Source: Chloroflexota bacterium (lineage in GTDB: Bacteria; Chloroflexota; Anaerolineae; Anaerolineales; Villigracilaceae). Taken from it: 64,000 bases of DNA. The DNA is taken from assembly GCA_016234485.1 (NCBI GenBank), contig JACRBL010000055.1, positions 124,001 to 188,000 of the forward strand. Direction: 5' to 3'. Each line of letters starts with the position of its first letter. The first letter of the stretch is position 1. The translations under genes were made by a program, and so were the position numbers. Positions 36,577 to 45,390 of the stretch are shown in pieces. The notes under the pieces were generated by a model. The model was not told where the DNA came from, made no database searches, and saw only the letters and a list, made by a program, of their open reading frames with translations.

Positions 36577-37710
36577 ATGCGAACGAGAATGAGCGCCTTA
36601 TTCGACGCTTTATTGCCGGTCATTGCCACGCTGGCCGCGCTCGCCGTTGGGGCGGTGATGTTGCTGATTCTGGGAGTCAGCCCTGTGACGGCATACGCCG
36701 CGCTGTTCGATGGCGCGTTTGGCAGTTTCAACGCCTTCGCGGAAACGCTCGTGAAAGCCACGCCGTTATTGTTGGTGGCGCTGGGAATCTGTATCTCCTT
36801 TCGCGGCGACGTGATCAACATTGGCGGCGAGGGGCAGATGATCGTCGGCGCGCTGCTCGCGACCTGGGTGGGACTCACCTTCACCGAAGTGCCCGGCTGG
36901 CTGATTGTTGTTTTTGCGATGCTGGCGGGATTTTTGGGCGGCGCGGTTTGGGGTGGAATTCCAGGTTTGCTCAAGGCGTATTTCAACGTGAACGAAATTC
37001 TTAGCACGGTGATGATGAACGCCATTGCCGTGCAGTTGATGAACTTCCTCCTGCGCGGCCCGATGATTGATCCCTCGCAGGCACAACTGGCCTCGAAAAT
37101 CCCGCAGACCGCGCGCCTGCTAGACGAATTTCACCTGGCGCGTCTCGCTCCCACCCGCCTGCACGCGGGGGCGTTGATCGCGGTCGGGCTGGCCTTTGTG
37201 GTGTACATTTTGCTCTGGCGCACAACCCTGGGATATCGCATCCGCGCGGTGGGGCAGAATCCGCATGCCTCGCGCTATGCGGGCATCAAGACGGCGCGCT
37301 ACATGGCGTTGGCGCTTATCCTCAGCGGCGCGTTCGCGGGACTGGCCGGCGCGGTGCAAGTCTATGGCGTGAACTATCGCATGATCACCGACGGCTCCGC
37401 TTCAGGCTTTACGGGCGCGGCGGGATTTAACGGCATCGTGGCCGCGCTGTTTGGACAGTTGCATCCCATCCTTTCGATCCCTGCTTCGATTTTGTTCGGC
37501 GCGTTGCTGGTGGGTGCGAACAGTATGCAACGGGCAATCCAAATTCCCTCGGCGCTGATCACCGCGTTAAATGGATTGGTGGTGGTCTTCGTCGTCAGTA
37601 GCGAGATCTGGCGCAGACGCAGGCAGAGGCGCAGGCTGGCAGTCGCGAAAGAGGAGGAAACGCCCGGGCGGCCGACCCCGCCCGAAGTCCAGAAGGAGGC
37701 GGCGCGATGA
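36577..37710 (+). CDS. ABC transporter permease A (importer 2)
   Basis: 377 aa BPD_transp_2 permease with about nine hydrophobic segments. GDVINIGGEGQMIVGA is the nucleoside-permease motif, and RIRAVGQNPHASRYAGI is the coupling stretch. The C-terminus is a charged tail (RRRRQRRRLAV) after the last membrane segment. ATG 36577 follows AGGAGATGA; the frame is open upstream into the repeat. It overlaps the next permease by ATGA. Confidence 0.9.
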   Translation: MRTRMSALFDALLPVIATLAALAVGAVMLLILGVSPVTAYAALFDGAFGSFNAFAETLVKATPLLLVALGICISFRGDVINIGGEGQMIVGALLATWVGLTFTEVPGWLIVVFAMLAGFLGGAVWGGIPGLLKAYFNVNEILSTVMMNAIAVQLMNFLLRGPMIDPSQAQLASKIPQTARLLDEFHLARLAPTRLHAGALIAVGLAFVVYILLWRTTLGYRIRAVGQNPHASRYAGIKTARYMALALILSGAFAGLAGAVQVYGVNYRMITDGSASGFTGAAGFNGIVAALFGQLHPILSIPASILFGALLVGANSMQRAIQIPSALITALNGLVVVFVVSSEIWRRRRQRRRLAVAKEEETPGRPTPPEVQKEAAR

Positions 37711-38639
37711 TATCCGAATTGTTCACCACCACCGTCCTCATCGGAATCCTGGCGTCGGGAATCCGTCTTGCGACTCCGTATCTTTATGCCGCCATCGGCG
37801 AGACGTTTAGTCAGAAGAGCGGGGTGTTGAATTTGGGCGTAGAGGGGCAAATGCTCCTCGGTTGTTTCGCCGCGTTCTATGTGGCGCTGACTACCGAAAA
37901 TTTGTGGCTCGGACTTTTGGCCGCGATGATCGTGGGCGCGGTGATGGGGCTGGCGATGGCCTTTGTGACCGTGAACCTGCACGCGCAACAGGGCATCAGC
38001 GGAATTGGTTTTTATCTTTTTGGGCTGGGCATGAGCGACCTGCTCTTTCAGAAGCTGCTCGGCACGGTGGAGACGGTGAAGGGCTTTCCTGAAATTTATA
38101 TCCCCGGCTTGAGCGATATTCCCGGCATTGGCGAGATTTTTTTCAGCCAGAATATTTTGGTGTATGGCGCGTTCCTGCTTGTGCCGATTGCCTGGTTCGT
38201 TTTGAACAAGACTACGCTTGGATTAAAAATTCGCTCAGTGGGCGAAAACCCCGACGCGGCCGATTCGCTCGGCGTGAGCGTGGCGCGCGTGCGCTACTTC
38301 ACCATCATCCTCGGCGGGACTCTCTCCGGGCTGGCGGGCGCGTCGCTTTCGATTGCCCTGCTCAACGTGTTCCAGCAGAATATGACCAGCGGGCTGGGGT
38401 TCATTGCGGTGGCTCTGGTTTATTTTGGCGCGTGGAAACCCGCGGGCGTCCTTGCTGGCGCGTTGCTGTTCAGCATGGTTAATTCTCTGCAATTGTGGAT
38501 CCAGGTTTTGGGCATTCCCGTCCCTTCGGATATCGCGGTAATGATGCCGTATGTCCTCACCATCCTGGTTTTGGTTGCGACCGTTTCCAAGGTTCGCACC
38601 CCGTCTGCTTTGACCAAACCCTTTGAACGGGAAGATTGA
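37707..38639 (+). CDS. ABC transporter permease B (importer 2)
   Basis: 310 aa BPD_transp_2 permease, partner of the preceding gene. The motif SQKSGVLNLGVEGQMLLG is near 37-54, and the coupling stretch is LKIRSVGENPDAADSLGV. About nine hydrophobic segments are expected. AAGGAGG lies just ahead of the ATG at the overlap. Importer 2 has the order permease, permease, binding protein, ATPase, which differs from importer 1. The two are therefore paralogous systems that were not produced by a simple recent tandem duplication. Confidence 0.9.
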   Translation: MISELFTTTVLIGILASGIRLATPYLYAAIGETFSQKSGVLNLGVEGQMLLGCFAAFYVALTTENLWLGLLAAMIVGAVMGLAMAFVTVNLHAQQGISGIGFYLFGLGMSDLLFQKLLGTVETVKGFPEIYIPGLSDIPGIGEIFFSQNILVYGAFLLVPIAWFVLNKTTLGLKIRSVGENPDAADSLGVSVARVRYFTIILGGTLSGLAGASLSIALLNVFQQNMTSGLGFIAVALVYFGAWKPAGVLAGALLFSMVNSLQLWIQVLGIPVPSDIAVMMPYVLTILVLVATVSKVRTPSALTKPFERED

Positions 38640-38732
38640 TGCAACAAGGAGGTTGCCTATAATAACAAATTCTTCCATATTCCCAACGTCATTGACATTC
38701 GACACCCAAATATTTTCCAATAGGAGAAGAAG

Positions 38733-39728
38733 ATGAAAAAGTTTGCATTGCTATTCACCCTTGTGTTGGCTCTCGTGTTGAGCGCTTGCGCCCCCAAAGC
38801 GACCCCGACCCCCGTTGTGACGGAACCCTTCCGCGTGGCGGTTGTGATGCCTAGCGCCATCAATGACATGGCCTTCAGCCAGAGCATGTACGATGCCCTG
38901 ATGCGCATTCAGGAGGAAATGGGCGGCCCCGAAAATTTCGAGGTCGTTTATTCCGAAGGCATGTTCGTGGTGGATGATGCCGCCGCGGCCATCCGCGATT
39001 ACGCGACACAAGGCTTTGATCTGGTGATCGCGCACGGCTCGCAATACGGCTCATCTCTGCAAGAGATCGCGCCCGACTTCCCCGAAACCTCGTTTGCCTG
39101 GGGAACCACCGCCGAGACCTTCGGCCAGCCCAACATCTTTGCCTATGAGGCCGCATCGCAAGAGGGCGGTTACGTGAACGGCGTGTTGGCCGCGACCCTC
39201 TCGACTAGCGGCACCATCGGCGTTGTCGGCCCGATCGAAGTGGGCGACGCGAAACTGTACGTGGAAGGCTTCAAGGCTGGCGTGATGGCCACCAAGCCCG
39301 ACGCGACCGTGAACGTGAACTACATCGGCTCGTTCTCCGACGTGGCGCTGGCCTCCGAGGCCGCCTCCACCCACCTCGCCGCTGGCGCGGACGCCCTGAC
39401 CGGCACCGCCCAGATGGTTGTGGGCGCGATCGGCAAAGCCGAAGAAGCCAATGCCCTGTGGTTCGGCACGCAGTCCAACCAGTCTTCGCTTGCGCCCAAG
39501 ATCGTGGTCGCCAGCCAGGTGTATCACTGGGAAGTCGTCATCAAGGAAATTCTCGACCTGATTGCCGACGGCACGCTTGGCGGAAAATCCTTCGTGATCA
39601 CCCTTGCCAACAAGGGCCTGGTGATCGAGTTCAACGCCGATTACGCGCTCTCCGCGGATGCCAAGTCCCTGGCCGATAGTACAGTCAAGGGCATTGTGGA
39701 CGGCACGATCAAGATCACCCTGCCGTAA
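38733..39728 (+). CDS. BMP-family substrate-binding lipoprotein, third (importer 2)
   Basis: 331 aa. Signal peptide with lipobox VLSAC (Cys19), then a short Pro/Thr tether and a Bmp-type binding domain (VVMPSAINDMAFSQSMYDAL, VIAHGSQYGSSLQ, FAWGTTAETF, GVVGPIEVGDAKLY). It is shorter and clearly different from the other two BMP lipoproteins, so ligand range probably differs. TAGGAGAAG precedes the ATG. Confidence 0.88.
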   Translation: MKKFALLFTLVLALVLSACAPKATPTPVVTEPFRVAVVMPSAINDMAFSQSMYDALMRIQEEMGGPENFEVVYSEGMFVVDDAAAAIRDYATQGFDLVIAHGSQYGSSLQEIAPDFPETSFAWGTTAETFGQPNIFAYEAASQEGGYVNGVLAATLSTSGTIGVVGPIEVGDAKLYVEGFKAGVMATKPDATVNVNYIGSFSDVALASEAASTHLAAGADALTGTAQMVVGAIGKAEEANALWFGTQSNQSSLAPKIVVASQVYHWEVVIKEILDLIADGTLGGKSFVITLANKGLVIEFNADYALSADAKSLADSTVKGIVDGTIKITLP

Positions 39729-39742
39729 CGTAATCCGTTTTG

Positions 39743-39788
39743 TCAGCAGTTGCACTGCTGATCGATTCGCAGTGCAACTGCTCACGAA
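39743..39788. repeat. CAGCAGTT palindrome pair
   Basis: CAGCAGT-TGC-ACTGCTG at 39744-39760 is a perfect palindrome, and GCAGTGCAACTGC follows and pairs with it. The region lies between the binding-protein and ATPase genes of importer 2, where it may act like the terminator in importer 1, but no T-run follows. Confidence 0.7.
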
Positions 39789-39827
39789 CCCCTGCAAGTA
39801 AATCAGCCCCTGTTCAGGATGGCGCTT

Positions 39828-41375
39828 ATGACCGAATCGAACCTGCTTCCCTCAGGCAAGGCGCGCATAGACAGCCTTGAAATGCGCGGCATCACTAAAC
39901 GCTTCCCCGGCGTGCTGGCAAACGATCACGTTGACTTTGACGTGAAGTCGGGTGAGGTCCACGCGCTCCTTGGCGAAAACGGCGCGGGCAAAAGCACGTT
40001 GATGAAAATTCTGTACGGCTTGTATCATCCCGACGAGGGGCAAATTCTCCTGAACGGCAAACCCGTCTCCATTTCCTCGCCGAACGATTCGATCAATTTG
40101 GGTATCGGCATGATCCACCAACACTTCATGCTCGTGCCGACCCTCACCGTAGCCGAAAACGTGGCGCTCGGCCTGCCCTCCTCACGTGGCGCGCTCACCG
40201 ACCTCGACCGCGTCTCGAAGCGCATTCTCGAACTGGCAAAAATCTACGGCCTGAAAATTGACCCCGCCGCCTACGTCTGGCAACTTTCCGTCGGCCAGCA
40301 ACAACGCGTGGAGATCATCAAAGCCCTCTATCGCGGCGCGGCCCTGCTCATCCTAGACGAACCGACCGCCGTCCTCACCCCGCAGGAAGTGGACGAACTC
40401 TTCATTATCATGCGCCAGATGACCCGCGACGGTCATGGCCTTATTTTCATTTCTCATAAATTGCACGAAGTCGTGGAAATCAGCGCCCGCATCACCGTCT
40501 TGCGCGATGGACGTAAGATCGGCACGCGTCCCACCAGCGAGACGACCAAGCAGGACCTCGCCAACTGGATGGTCGGACGCGAGGTCGGCTTCGCCCCCGA
40601 ACGCGGCCACTCGGACCTCGGGGCGGCGCGCCTCCAACTGGACGGAATCCACTGCAAAAATGACCGCGGCGCGCAAGGCCTGCGCGGCGTCAGTCTCGAA
40701 GTTCGCTCGGGCGAGATTCTCGGCATCGCGGGCGTTTCGGGCAACGGTCAGCGCGAGTTGGCCGAGTCCATCACAGGTCTACGAAAGATCACGAGCGGAC
40801 GCGTCCGCCTGGAGGGGCAGGAGATCACCAACGTCACGCCTGGCGAAATCACCGAGCGCATGATGTCCTACATTCCCGAAGAGCGCATGAAGGACGGCAT
40901 GATCAAAGAATTTACCGTAGCCGAAAATTTGATTTTGCGCGAGCATCACAAATCGCCTTTTTCGCGCAACGGCTTTTTGAACCTGCGCGGCATCGCCAGC
41001 CATTCCGATCGACTGATTCAGGAATTTCGAGTCAAGACGCCCTCGCGTGAAACCCTCGTTAAAAATCTCTCTGGCGGAAATATCCAAAAAGTGGCGCTGG
41101 CGCGCGAACTCTCGCGCAAACCGCGCGTCATCATCGCCGCGCAACCCACGCGCGGACTCGACATCGGCGCGACCGAATACGTGCGCGAACAATTGCTCGC
41201 CGAGCGGCGCAAAGGCACAGCCGTCATGCTCATCTCGGAAGACCTCGACGAGATCCTGGCCCTCTCCGACCGCATCGCGGTGATCTACGAAGGCCAGGTG
41301 ATGGACATTGTCCCGCGCGAAACCGCCACGCCGCAAAAGCTCGGCCTGCTCATGGCGGGCGTGCATCCAGAATGA
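39828..41375 (+). CDS. ABC transporter ATPase, double domain (importer 2)
   Basis: 515 aa with two ABC domains. Domain 1: Walker A GENGAGKST, signature LSVGQQQRVEI and Walker B LLILDEPTAVLT. Domain 2: degenerate Walker A GVSGNGQ, signature LSGGNIQKVALAREL and Walker B VIIAAQPTRGLDIG. This is the standard BMP-importer layout. ATG 39828 has AGGA at spacing 8; ATG 39819 three codons upstream is an alternative. A 55-bp palindrome begins four bases after the stop. Confidence 0.92.
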   Translation: MTESNLLPSGKARIDSLEMRGITKRFPGVLANDHVDFDVKSGEVHALLGENGAGKSTLMKILYGLYHPDEGQILLNGKPVSISSPNDSINLGIGMIHQHFMLVPTLTVAENVALGLPSSRGALTDLDRVSKRILELAKIYGLKIDPAAYVWQLSVGQQQRVEIIKALYRGAALLILDEPTAVLTPQEVDELFIIMRQMTRDGHGLIFISHKLHEVVEISARITVLRDGRKIGTRPTSETTKQDLANWMVGREVGFAPERGHSDLGAARLQLDGIHCKNDRGAQGLRGVSLEVRSGEILGIAGVSGNGQRELAESITGLRKITSGRVRLEGQEITNVTPGEITERMMSYIPEERMKDGMIKEFTVAENLILREHHKSPFSRNGFLNLRGIASHSDRLIQEFRVKTPSRETLVKNLSGGNIQKVALARELSRKPRVIIAAQPTRGLDIGATEYVREQLLAERRKGTAVMLISEDLDEILALSDRIAVIYEGQVMDIVPRETATPQKLGLLMAGVHPE

Positions 41376-41378
41376 CTA

Positions 41379-41433
41379 TAAGCCTCCTCAGACTTCCGAA
41401 GTCTCCGAGACTTCGGAAGTCTGAGGAGGCTTA
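41379..41433. repeat. 55-bp perfect palindrome, TCCG apex
   Basis: 27-base perfect arms (start TAAGCCTCCTCAGACTTCCG) around a single central C. The centre GTCTCCGAGAC matches other copies at 42081-42115 and 43627-43652. It follows the ATPase gene directly, but no T-run follows, so termination is uncertain. The rest of the gap 41376-41555 holds no gene that I can see. Confidence 0.85.
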
Positions 41434-41555
41434 GCAAGATTCCATCGGTTCGGTGGTCGTGCGCTGGTTGAGTTTATCGAAACCACATGTCACGGCGTTG
41501 GGACAGCGATCCCATCGAAAAGCGCCGCCGCCTTGCTTGAAAGAAAGGACACCAC

Positions 41556-42452
41556 ATGAACCTTTGGCAGGATTACAAACGTCCCACCTCGGTTTCCGAG
41601 GCGGTTCGCGATCTCACCTCGGCGGCTGGCCCTGCGCTTCCCATCGCGGGCGGCACCGATCTGCTCCTCGATCTGCGGCAGGGACGCCATGCCCCCGTCC
41701 ACACCCTGGTTGACCTGACCTTCATCCCCGAGATGTCCGTCCTCGAACTGCGCGGGGATTCGCTCTACATCGGCGCGGCGGTCCCCGTCTCTCGCGTCGC
41801 GCGTGACCCTTTGGTGGGCGCGCATGCCCAAGCCCTGGTCGAAGCCTGTAACTTGATCGCGGGTCCGCAAGTCCGCAACACCGCCACCCTCGGGGGAAAC
41901 GTGGCCCACGCCCTCCCCGCCGCCGATGGGACCATCGCCCTCACCGCGCTCGACGCGGTTGCCGAAATTGCCAGCGCTTCGGTCGTTCGCAAGATTCCAT
42001 TTACTTCTCTCTTTCTCGGCCCAGGCAAATCCGCCATAGATAAAACCAAGGAACTCATCGTCGGTTTTTATATTCCAGTGAAGACCTCACAGGTCTCCGA
42101 GACCTGTGAGGTCTTAATGGCCTCCTGCTTCAAACGCATCATGCGCCCGCAGGGAGTCGCGCTTCCCATCCTCAATTGCGCCGTCTGGCTCGCGCGCGAG
42201 AACGACGCCATTAAAGATATTCACATCGCCATCGGCCCCGGCGGCGGGACTCCTTTCCGCGCCACGGAAGCCGAGTCCGCTTTGCGCGGCCAGCCCTTCA
42301 CCGAAGAAACCTTCTCCCTCGCCCTCGATGCCTTGCTCGCTCAAGCCCAATTCCGCACCAGCGCCCGCCGCGCCAGCGCAGACTATCGCCGTCACATTGT
42401 GGGGGGATTGTTCAAGGATGTGTTGGATACCGCGTGGAAACGCGCAGAATAG
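41556..42452 (+). CDS. molybdenum hydroxylase FAD subunit (XdhB/YgfM-like)
   Basis: 298 aa FAD-binding subunit of a xanthine dehydrogenase-type enzyme. IAGGTDLLLDLRQG (about 29-42) and AGPQVRNTATLGGNVAHALPAADG (two stretches, about 104-127) form the FAD pocket. The C-terminal CO dehydrogenase flavoprotein domain ends SADYRRHIVGGLF. It passes electrons from the Fe-S/Mo partner to the acceptor. A palindromic repeat is in frame at 42081-42115 (encoding KTSQVSETCEVL). GAAAGGA precedes ATG 41556. It lies ten bases before the Fe-S/Mo gene, like E. coli ygfM with xdhD. Confidence 0.87.
   Translation: MNLWQDYKRPTSVSEAVRDLTSAAGPALPIAGGTDLLLDLRQGRHAPVHTLVDLTFIPEMSVLELRGDSLYIGAAVPVSRVARDPLVGAHAQALVEACNLIAGPQVRNTATLGGNVAHALPAADGTIALTALDAVAEIASASVVRKIPFTSLFLGPGKSAIDKTKELIVGFYIPVKTSQVSETCEVLMASCFKRIMRPQGVALPILNCAVWLARENDAIKDIHIAIGPGGGTPFRATEAESALRGQPFTEETFSLALDALLAQAQFRTSARRASADYRRHIVGGLFKDVLDTAWKRAE
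42081..42115. repeat. 35-bp palindrome inside the FAD-subunit gene
   Basis: 17-base perfect arms starting AAGACCTCACAGGTCTC around a central C. It keeps the reading frame and adds about 12 codons to a loop between the FAD motifs and the C-terminal domain. Confidence 0.85.
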
Positions 42453-42462
42453 GATTACTGGT

Positions 42463-45336
42463 ATGTCAAACATAAACCTGAATGTAAATGGCAAACAATA
42501 TTCGCTTGAATCCATCCCCGGCGAGACTCTCTCCACCCTCCTGCGCGAACGCCTGCGCCTGACGGGGACGAAGATCGGCTGTGAAGAAGCCGAGTGCGGC
42601 GCGTGTACCGTCCTTGTGGATGGCGAGCCGATGATGTCGTGCGTCTATCCCGCGGAGCGCGCGGACGGGAAGACCATTGTCACCATCGAGGGGTTGGCGG
42701 CCCTTACCCCCCTCCCACTCCCCCCAAATGCTCCGCATTTGGGGGGAGTGGCGCAAAGCGCCGAGGGGGGTATGAAATTGCATCCGTTGCAGGAGGCCTT
42801 CGTGGAGCATGGCGCGGTGCAATGCGGATTCTGTATCCCTGGGCAGATCATGACGGCGTACGCGTTGCTCAAGCGGAATCCGAATCCCAATAGCGATGAC
42901 ATCCGCTTTGCGTTGAAGGACACGCTCTGTCGTTGCGCGGGATACCCGTCCATTGAGAATGCCATCCTTGCCGCGGCGCAGGCGCTTCGCACGGGCGAGC
43001 CCGTCCAGAAGCCGACACACATCCCCGATTCGGTTCACGAACATAAAACAGTCGGTCACTCGCATCTACGCCCCGAAGCGGTGGAGAAGGTGACAGGCGA
43101 AGCCATCTACACCGATGATTTAAAATTTGACGGCATGTTATATGCCAAAGTCAAGCGCGCCATGATTCCGCATGGCTTCTTGAAGAAACTCAATATTTCC
43201 AAAGCAAAATCTTTGCCTGGCGTTGCCGCGGTTCTCACAGCCGAAGATGTTCCCGCCGAAAAGAATCATGGATTGGTCATCTTCGACTGGCCTGTGATGG
43301 TGGGGGTGGGGGAACGCGTCCGCTACGCGGGCGACGCGCTCGCCATCGTGGCCGCGGAAAGCCAGGAGATCGCGGAGGCCGCCATCGGTCTGATCGAAGC
43401 GGAATTTGATCCACAGCCCGTCATCACGAATCCCGTCATGGCGCGCGAAGATGGAGTCCCGCAAATTCACGAAAAAGGAAATCTGCTCAAGCACATCAAA
43501 GTCCGCAAAGGCGATATGGAAAAAGGTTTCGCCGAGTCGGATGTGGTTCTCGAGCACACCTTCCACACACCCGCCACCGACCACGCCTTCATCGAGCCCG
43601 AATGTTCGATTGCTGTTCCCGTGAAGCCTAACAGGTCTGGAGACCTGTTAGGTTTATCGCGGATGGAAATTTACGTCGGCTCGCAAATCCCGTATCAAGA
43701 TCGGACGCAGGTGGCGCGCGTGATGGGTTGGGACGAGTCGCGTATCCGCGTCGTCGGCCAGTTGATGGGCGGCGGCTTCGGCGGCAAGGAAGACGTGATG
43801 GGGCAGATCCACGCGGCGATGCTCGCGAACGTGACGCAACGCCCCGTGAAGTTGTTGTTTGATCGCCGCGAAAGTTTGCTCGTCCACCCAAAGCGACACG
43901 CCACGCAAATTCGCGTGAAGGTCGGCGCGAAAAAAGATGGCCGCATCGTCGCGATGGAAACCGAACTCTACGGCGACACGGGCGCGTATGCCTCACTCGG
44001 CGAAAAGGTGATGACCCGCGCCACCACGCACTCGGCGGGGCCGTACGACATTGAACACGTGCGCGCCGACTGCTACGCCATGTACACCAACAATCCGCCC
44101 GCGGGCGCGTTCCGCGGCTTCGGCGTGACGCAATCCGCGTTCGCGGTCGAATCCATGATGGACATGCTCGCTGAAAAACTTGGCATCGAACGCGTCGAGT
44201 TGCGTCGCATGAACGCGTTGCACGTGGGAAGCGTCACCAACACAGGACAAGTTTTAAATGAATCGGTGGGACTTTCAGAGTGCATTGACCGCGTGGATGC
44301 CGAAATGCGGACACACAACCCGCGTCCATTCGACCCCGTAGCGGGTGAGGCCGACCCGAACCTTGTCCGCGCTTGGGGCTTTGCCGCGGCGTACAAGAAC
44401 ACGGGTCTCGGCGGCGGCGCGCCCGATAAATCGGGCGCGGATGTGGAACTCTACGCGGACGGTACGTTCCAAGTGCGAAGTTCCGCGTCTGAACTCGGCC
44501 AGGGACTCGTGACCGTGATGCGGCTGATCGTGGCGGAGGAGATGTCTGTTCTGCCTGAGCAGGTGCGCGTGCTCGTGATGGACACCGACCTGACTCCCAA
44601 CGGAGGCCCGACCACGGCCTCACGTCAGACCTTTGTAACGGGCAACGCCTCGCGCTACGCCGCGAAAACTTTACGTGATGAAATCGCCGCTTCACTGGCT
44701 GAGAAATTCGACGTGCGTCCTGAGCAGATCCGTTTTGAAAATGGCATTGTCCACGCTAATGGATATTCGCTTTCGTACGCGGACGTTTACAGGGAGATGA
44801 TGTCCCTCGGACAGCAACCCCGCGTAAGGTACGAATATGAAGCGCCGAAGACTCAGCCGCTGGGATCGGGAGGCGACATGCACTTCGCTTTCTCGTTCGG
44901 AGTCCAGGCCGCGGAAGTGGAAGTCAACAAGCTGACGGGCGAGGTGCGCGTGTTAAAGGTCATCTCTGCCAACGACGTGGGCATGGCAGTTAATCCGCTC
45001 GGTTTGCAGGGACAGGTGGAGGGCGGCGTGATGATGGGGCTGGGCAACTGCCTCACCGAGGAGTTTATCGTGGAGAACGGCAACGTGGTCACCGATCAAC
45101 TCGCGCGGTATCGCGTCCCAGGCATTATGCTCACGCCTGAAATCACGTCCATCATTGTGGAGCATCCTGTTGAAGCGGGTCCGTATGGCGCGAAGGGTGT
45201 CGGTGAAATATCCAGCATCCCTACCACGCCCGCCATCACGAACGCGATCTACAACGCGGTGGGGGTGAGGGTGGATAAGTTGCCTGTGGATCAGGAGATG
45301 ATTGCGAGGAAGTTGTGGGAGCGGGAAGAGCAATAG
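42463..45336 (+). CDS. XdhD-like molybdenum hydroxylase, Fe-S and Mo domains fused
   Basis: 957 aa, matching E. coli XdhD (956). The N-terminal ferredoxin part has Cys in GCEEAECGACTV and a second 2Fe-2S site in QCGFCIPG with LCRCAGYP. Then come the hammerhead domain (VEKVTGEAIYTDDL) and Mo-pterin domains with GQLMGGGFGGKED (about 430), GAFRGFGVTQS (about 548), TTASRQTFVTG and the catalytic Glu in GAKGVGE (about 910). It likely oxidises hypoxanthine, xanthine or a relative. Two palindromic repeats are translated: 42705-42771 adds about 24 residues between EGLA and LHPLQEAF, and 43627-43652 adds about nine. Both stay in frame. ATG 42463 overlaps no upstream domain and has AGGA at 42451. Confidence 0.9.
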   Translation: MSNINLNVNGKQYSLESIPGETLSTLLRERLRLTGTKIGCEEAECGACTVLVDGEPMMSCVYPAERADGKTIVTIEGLAALTPLPLPPNAPHLGGVAQSAEGGMKLHPLQEAFVEHGAVQCGFCIPGQIMTAYALLKRNPNPNSDDIRFALKDTLCRCAGYPSIENAILAAAQALRTGEPVQKPTHIPDSVHEHKTVGHSHLRPEAVEKVTGEAIYTDDLKFDGMLYAKVKRAMIPHGFLKKLNISKAKSLPGVAAVLTAEDVPAEKNHGLVIFDWPVMVGVGERVRYAGDALAIVAAESQEIAEAAIGLIEAEFDPQPVITNPVMAREDGVPQIHEKGNLLKHIKVRKGDMEKGFAESDVVLEHTFHTPATDHAFIEPECSIAVPVKPNRSGDLLGLSRMEIYVGSQIPYQDRTQVARVMGWDESRIRVVGQLMGGGFGGKEDVMGQIHAAMLANVTQRPVKLLFDRRESLLVHPKRHATQIRVKVGAKKDGRIVAMETELYGDTGAYASLGEKVMTRATTHSAGPYDIEHVRADCYAMYTNNPPAGAFRGFGVTQSAFAVESMMDMLAEKLGIERVELRRMNALHVGSVTNTGQVLNESVGLSECIDRVDAEMRTHNPRPFDPVAGEADPNLVRAWGFAAAYKNTGLGGGAPDKSGADVELYADGTFQVRSSASELGQGLVTVMRLIVAEEMSVLPEQVRVLVMDTDLTPNGGPTTASRQTFVTGNASRYAAKTLRDEIAASLAEKFDVRPEQIRFENGIVHANGYSLSYADVYREMMSLGQQPRVRYEYEAPKTQPLGSGGDMHFAFSFGVQAAEVEVNKLTGEVRVLKVISANDVGMAVNPLGLQGQVEGGVMMGLGNCLTEEFIVENGNVVTDQLARYRVPGIMLTPEITSIIVEHPVEAGPYGAKGVGEISSIPTTPAITNAIYNAVGVRVDKLPVDQEMIARKLWEREEQ
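42705..42771. repeat. GC-rich palindrome inserted in the Fe-S domain coding region
   Basis: Core 42716-42750 has 16-base arms starting CACTCCCCCCAAATGC around TCC, with outer CCCCCCTC/GAGGGGGG arms. It separates two parts of the ferredoxin domain that are contiguous in relatives. Translated as Pro/Gly-rich sequence (PLPLPPNAPHLGG). Confidence 0.85.
43627..43652. repeat. 26-bp palindrome inside the Mo-domain coding region
   Basis: Perfect 12-base arms CCTAACAGGTCT/AGACCTGTTAGG around GG. It keeps the frame and encodes PNRSGDLLG. Same apex type as 41379-41433 and 42081-42115. Confidence 0.85.
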
Positions 45337-45349
45337 GAAGATGACAATG

Positions 45350-45389
45350 AAAAAGGACTCTCAGAGCTTCAAGCCTGAGAGTCCTTTTT
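45350..45389. terminator. bidirectional terminator between xdhD-like and feoB genes
   Basis: A5 run, stem GGACTCTCAG/CTGAGAGTCC with a 10-base loop, then T5. It separates the + strand purine block from the convergent feo operon. Confidence 0.9.
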
Positions 45390-45390
45390 C

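Noticed and set aside
41379..41433. Intrinsic terminator after importer 2 ATPase
   Set aside because: The palindrome is perfect, but no T-run follows and similar palindromes occur inside coding regions. It was listed as a repeat.
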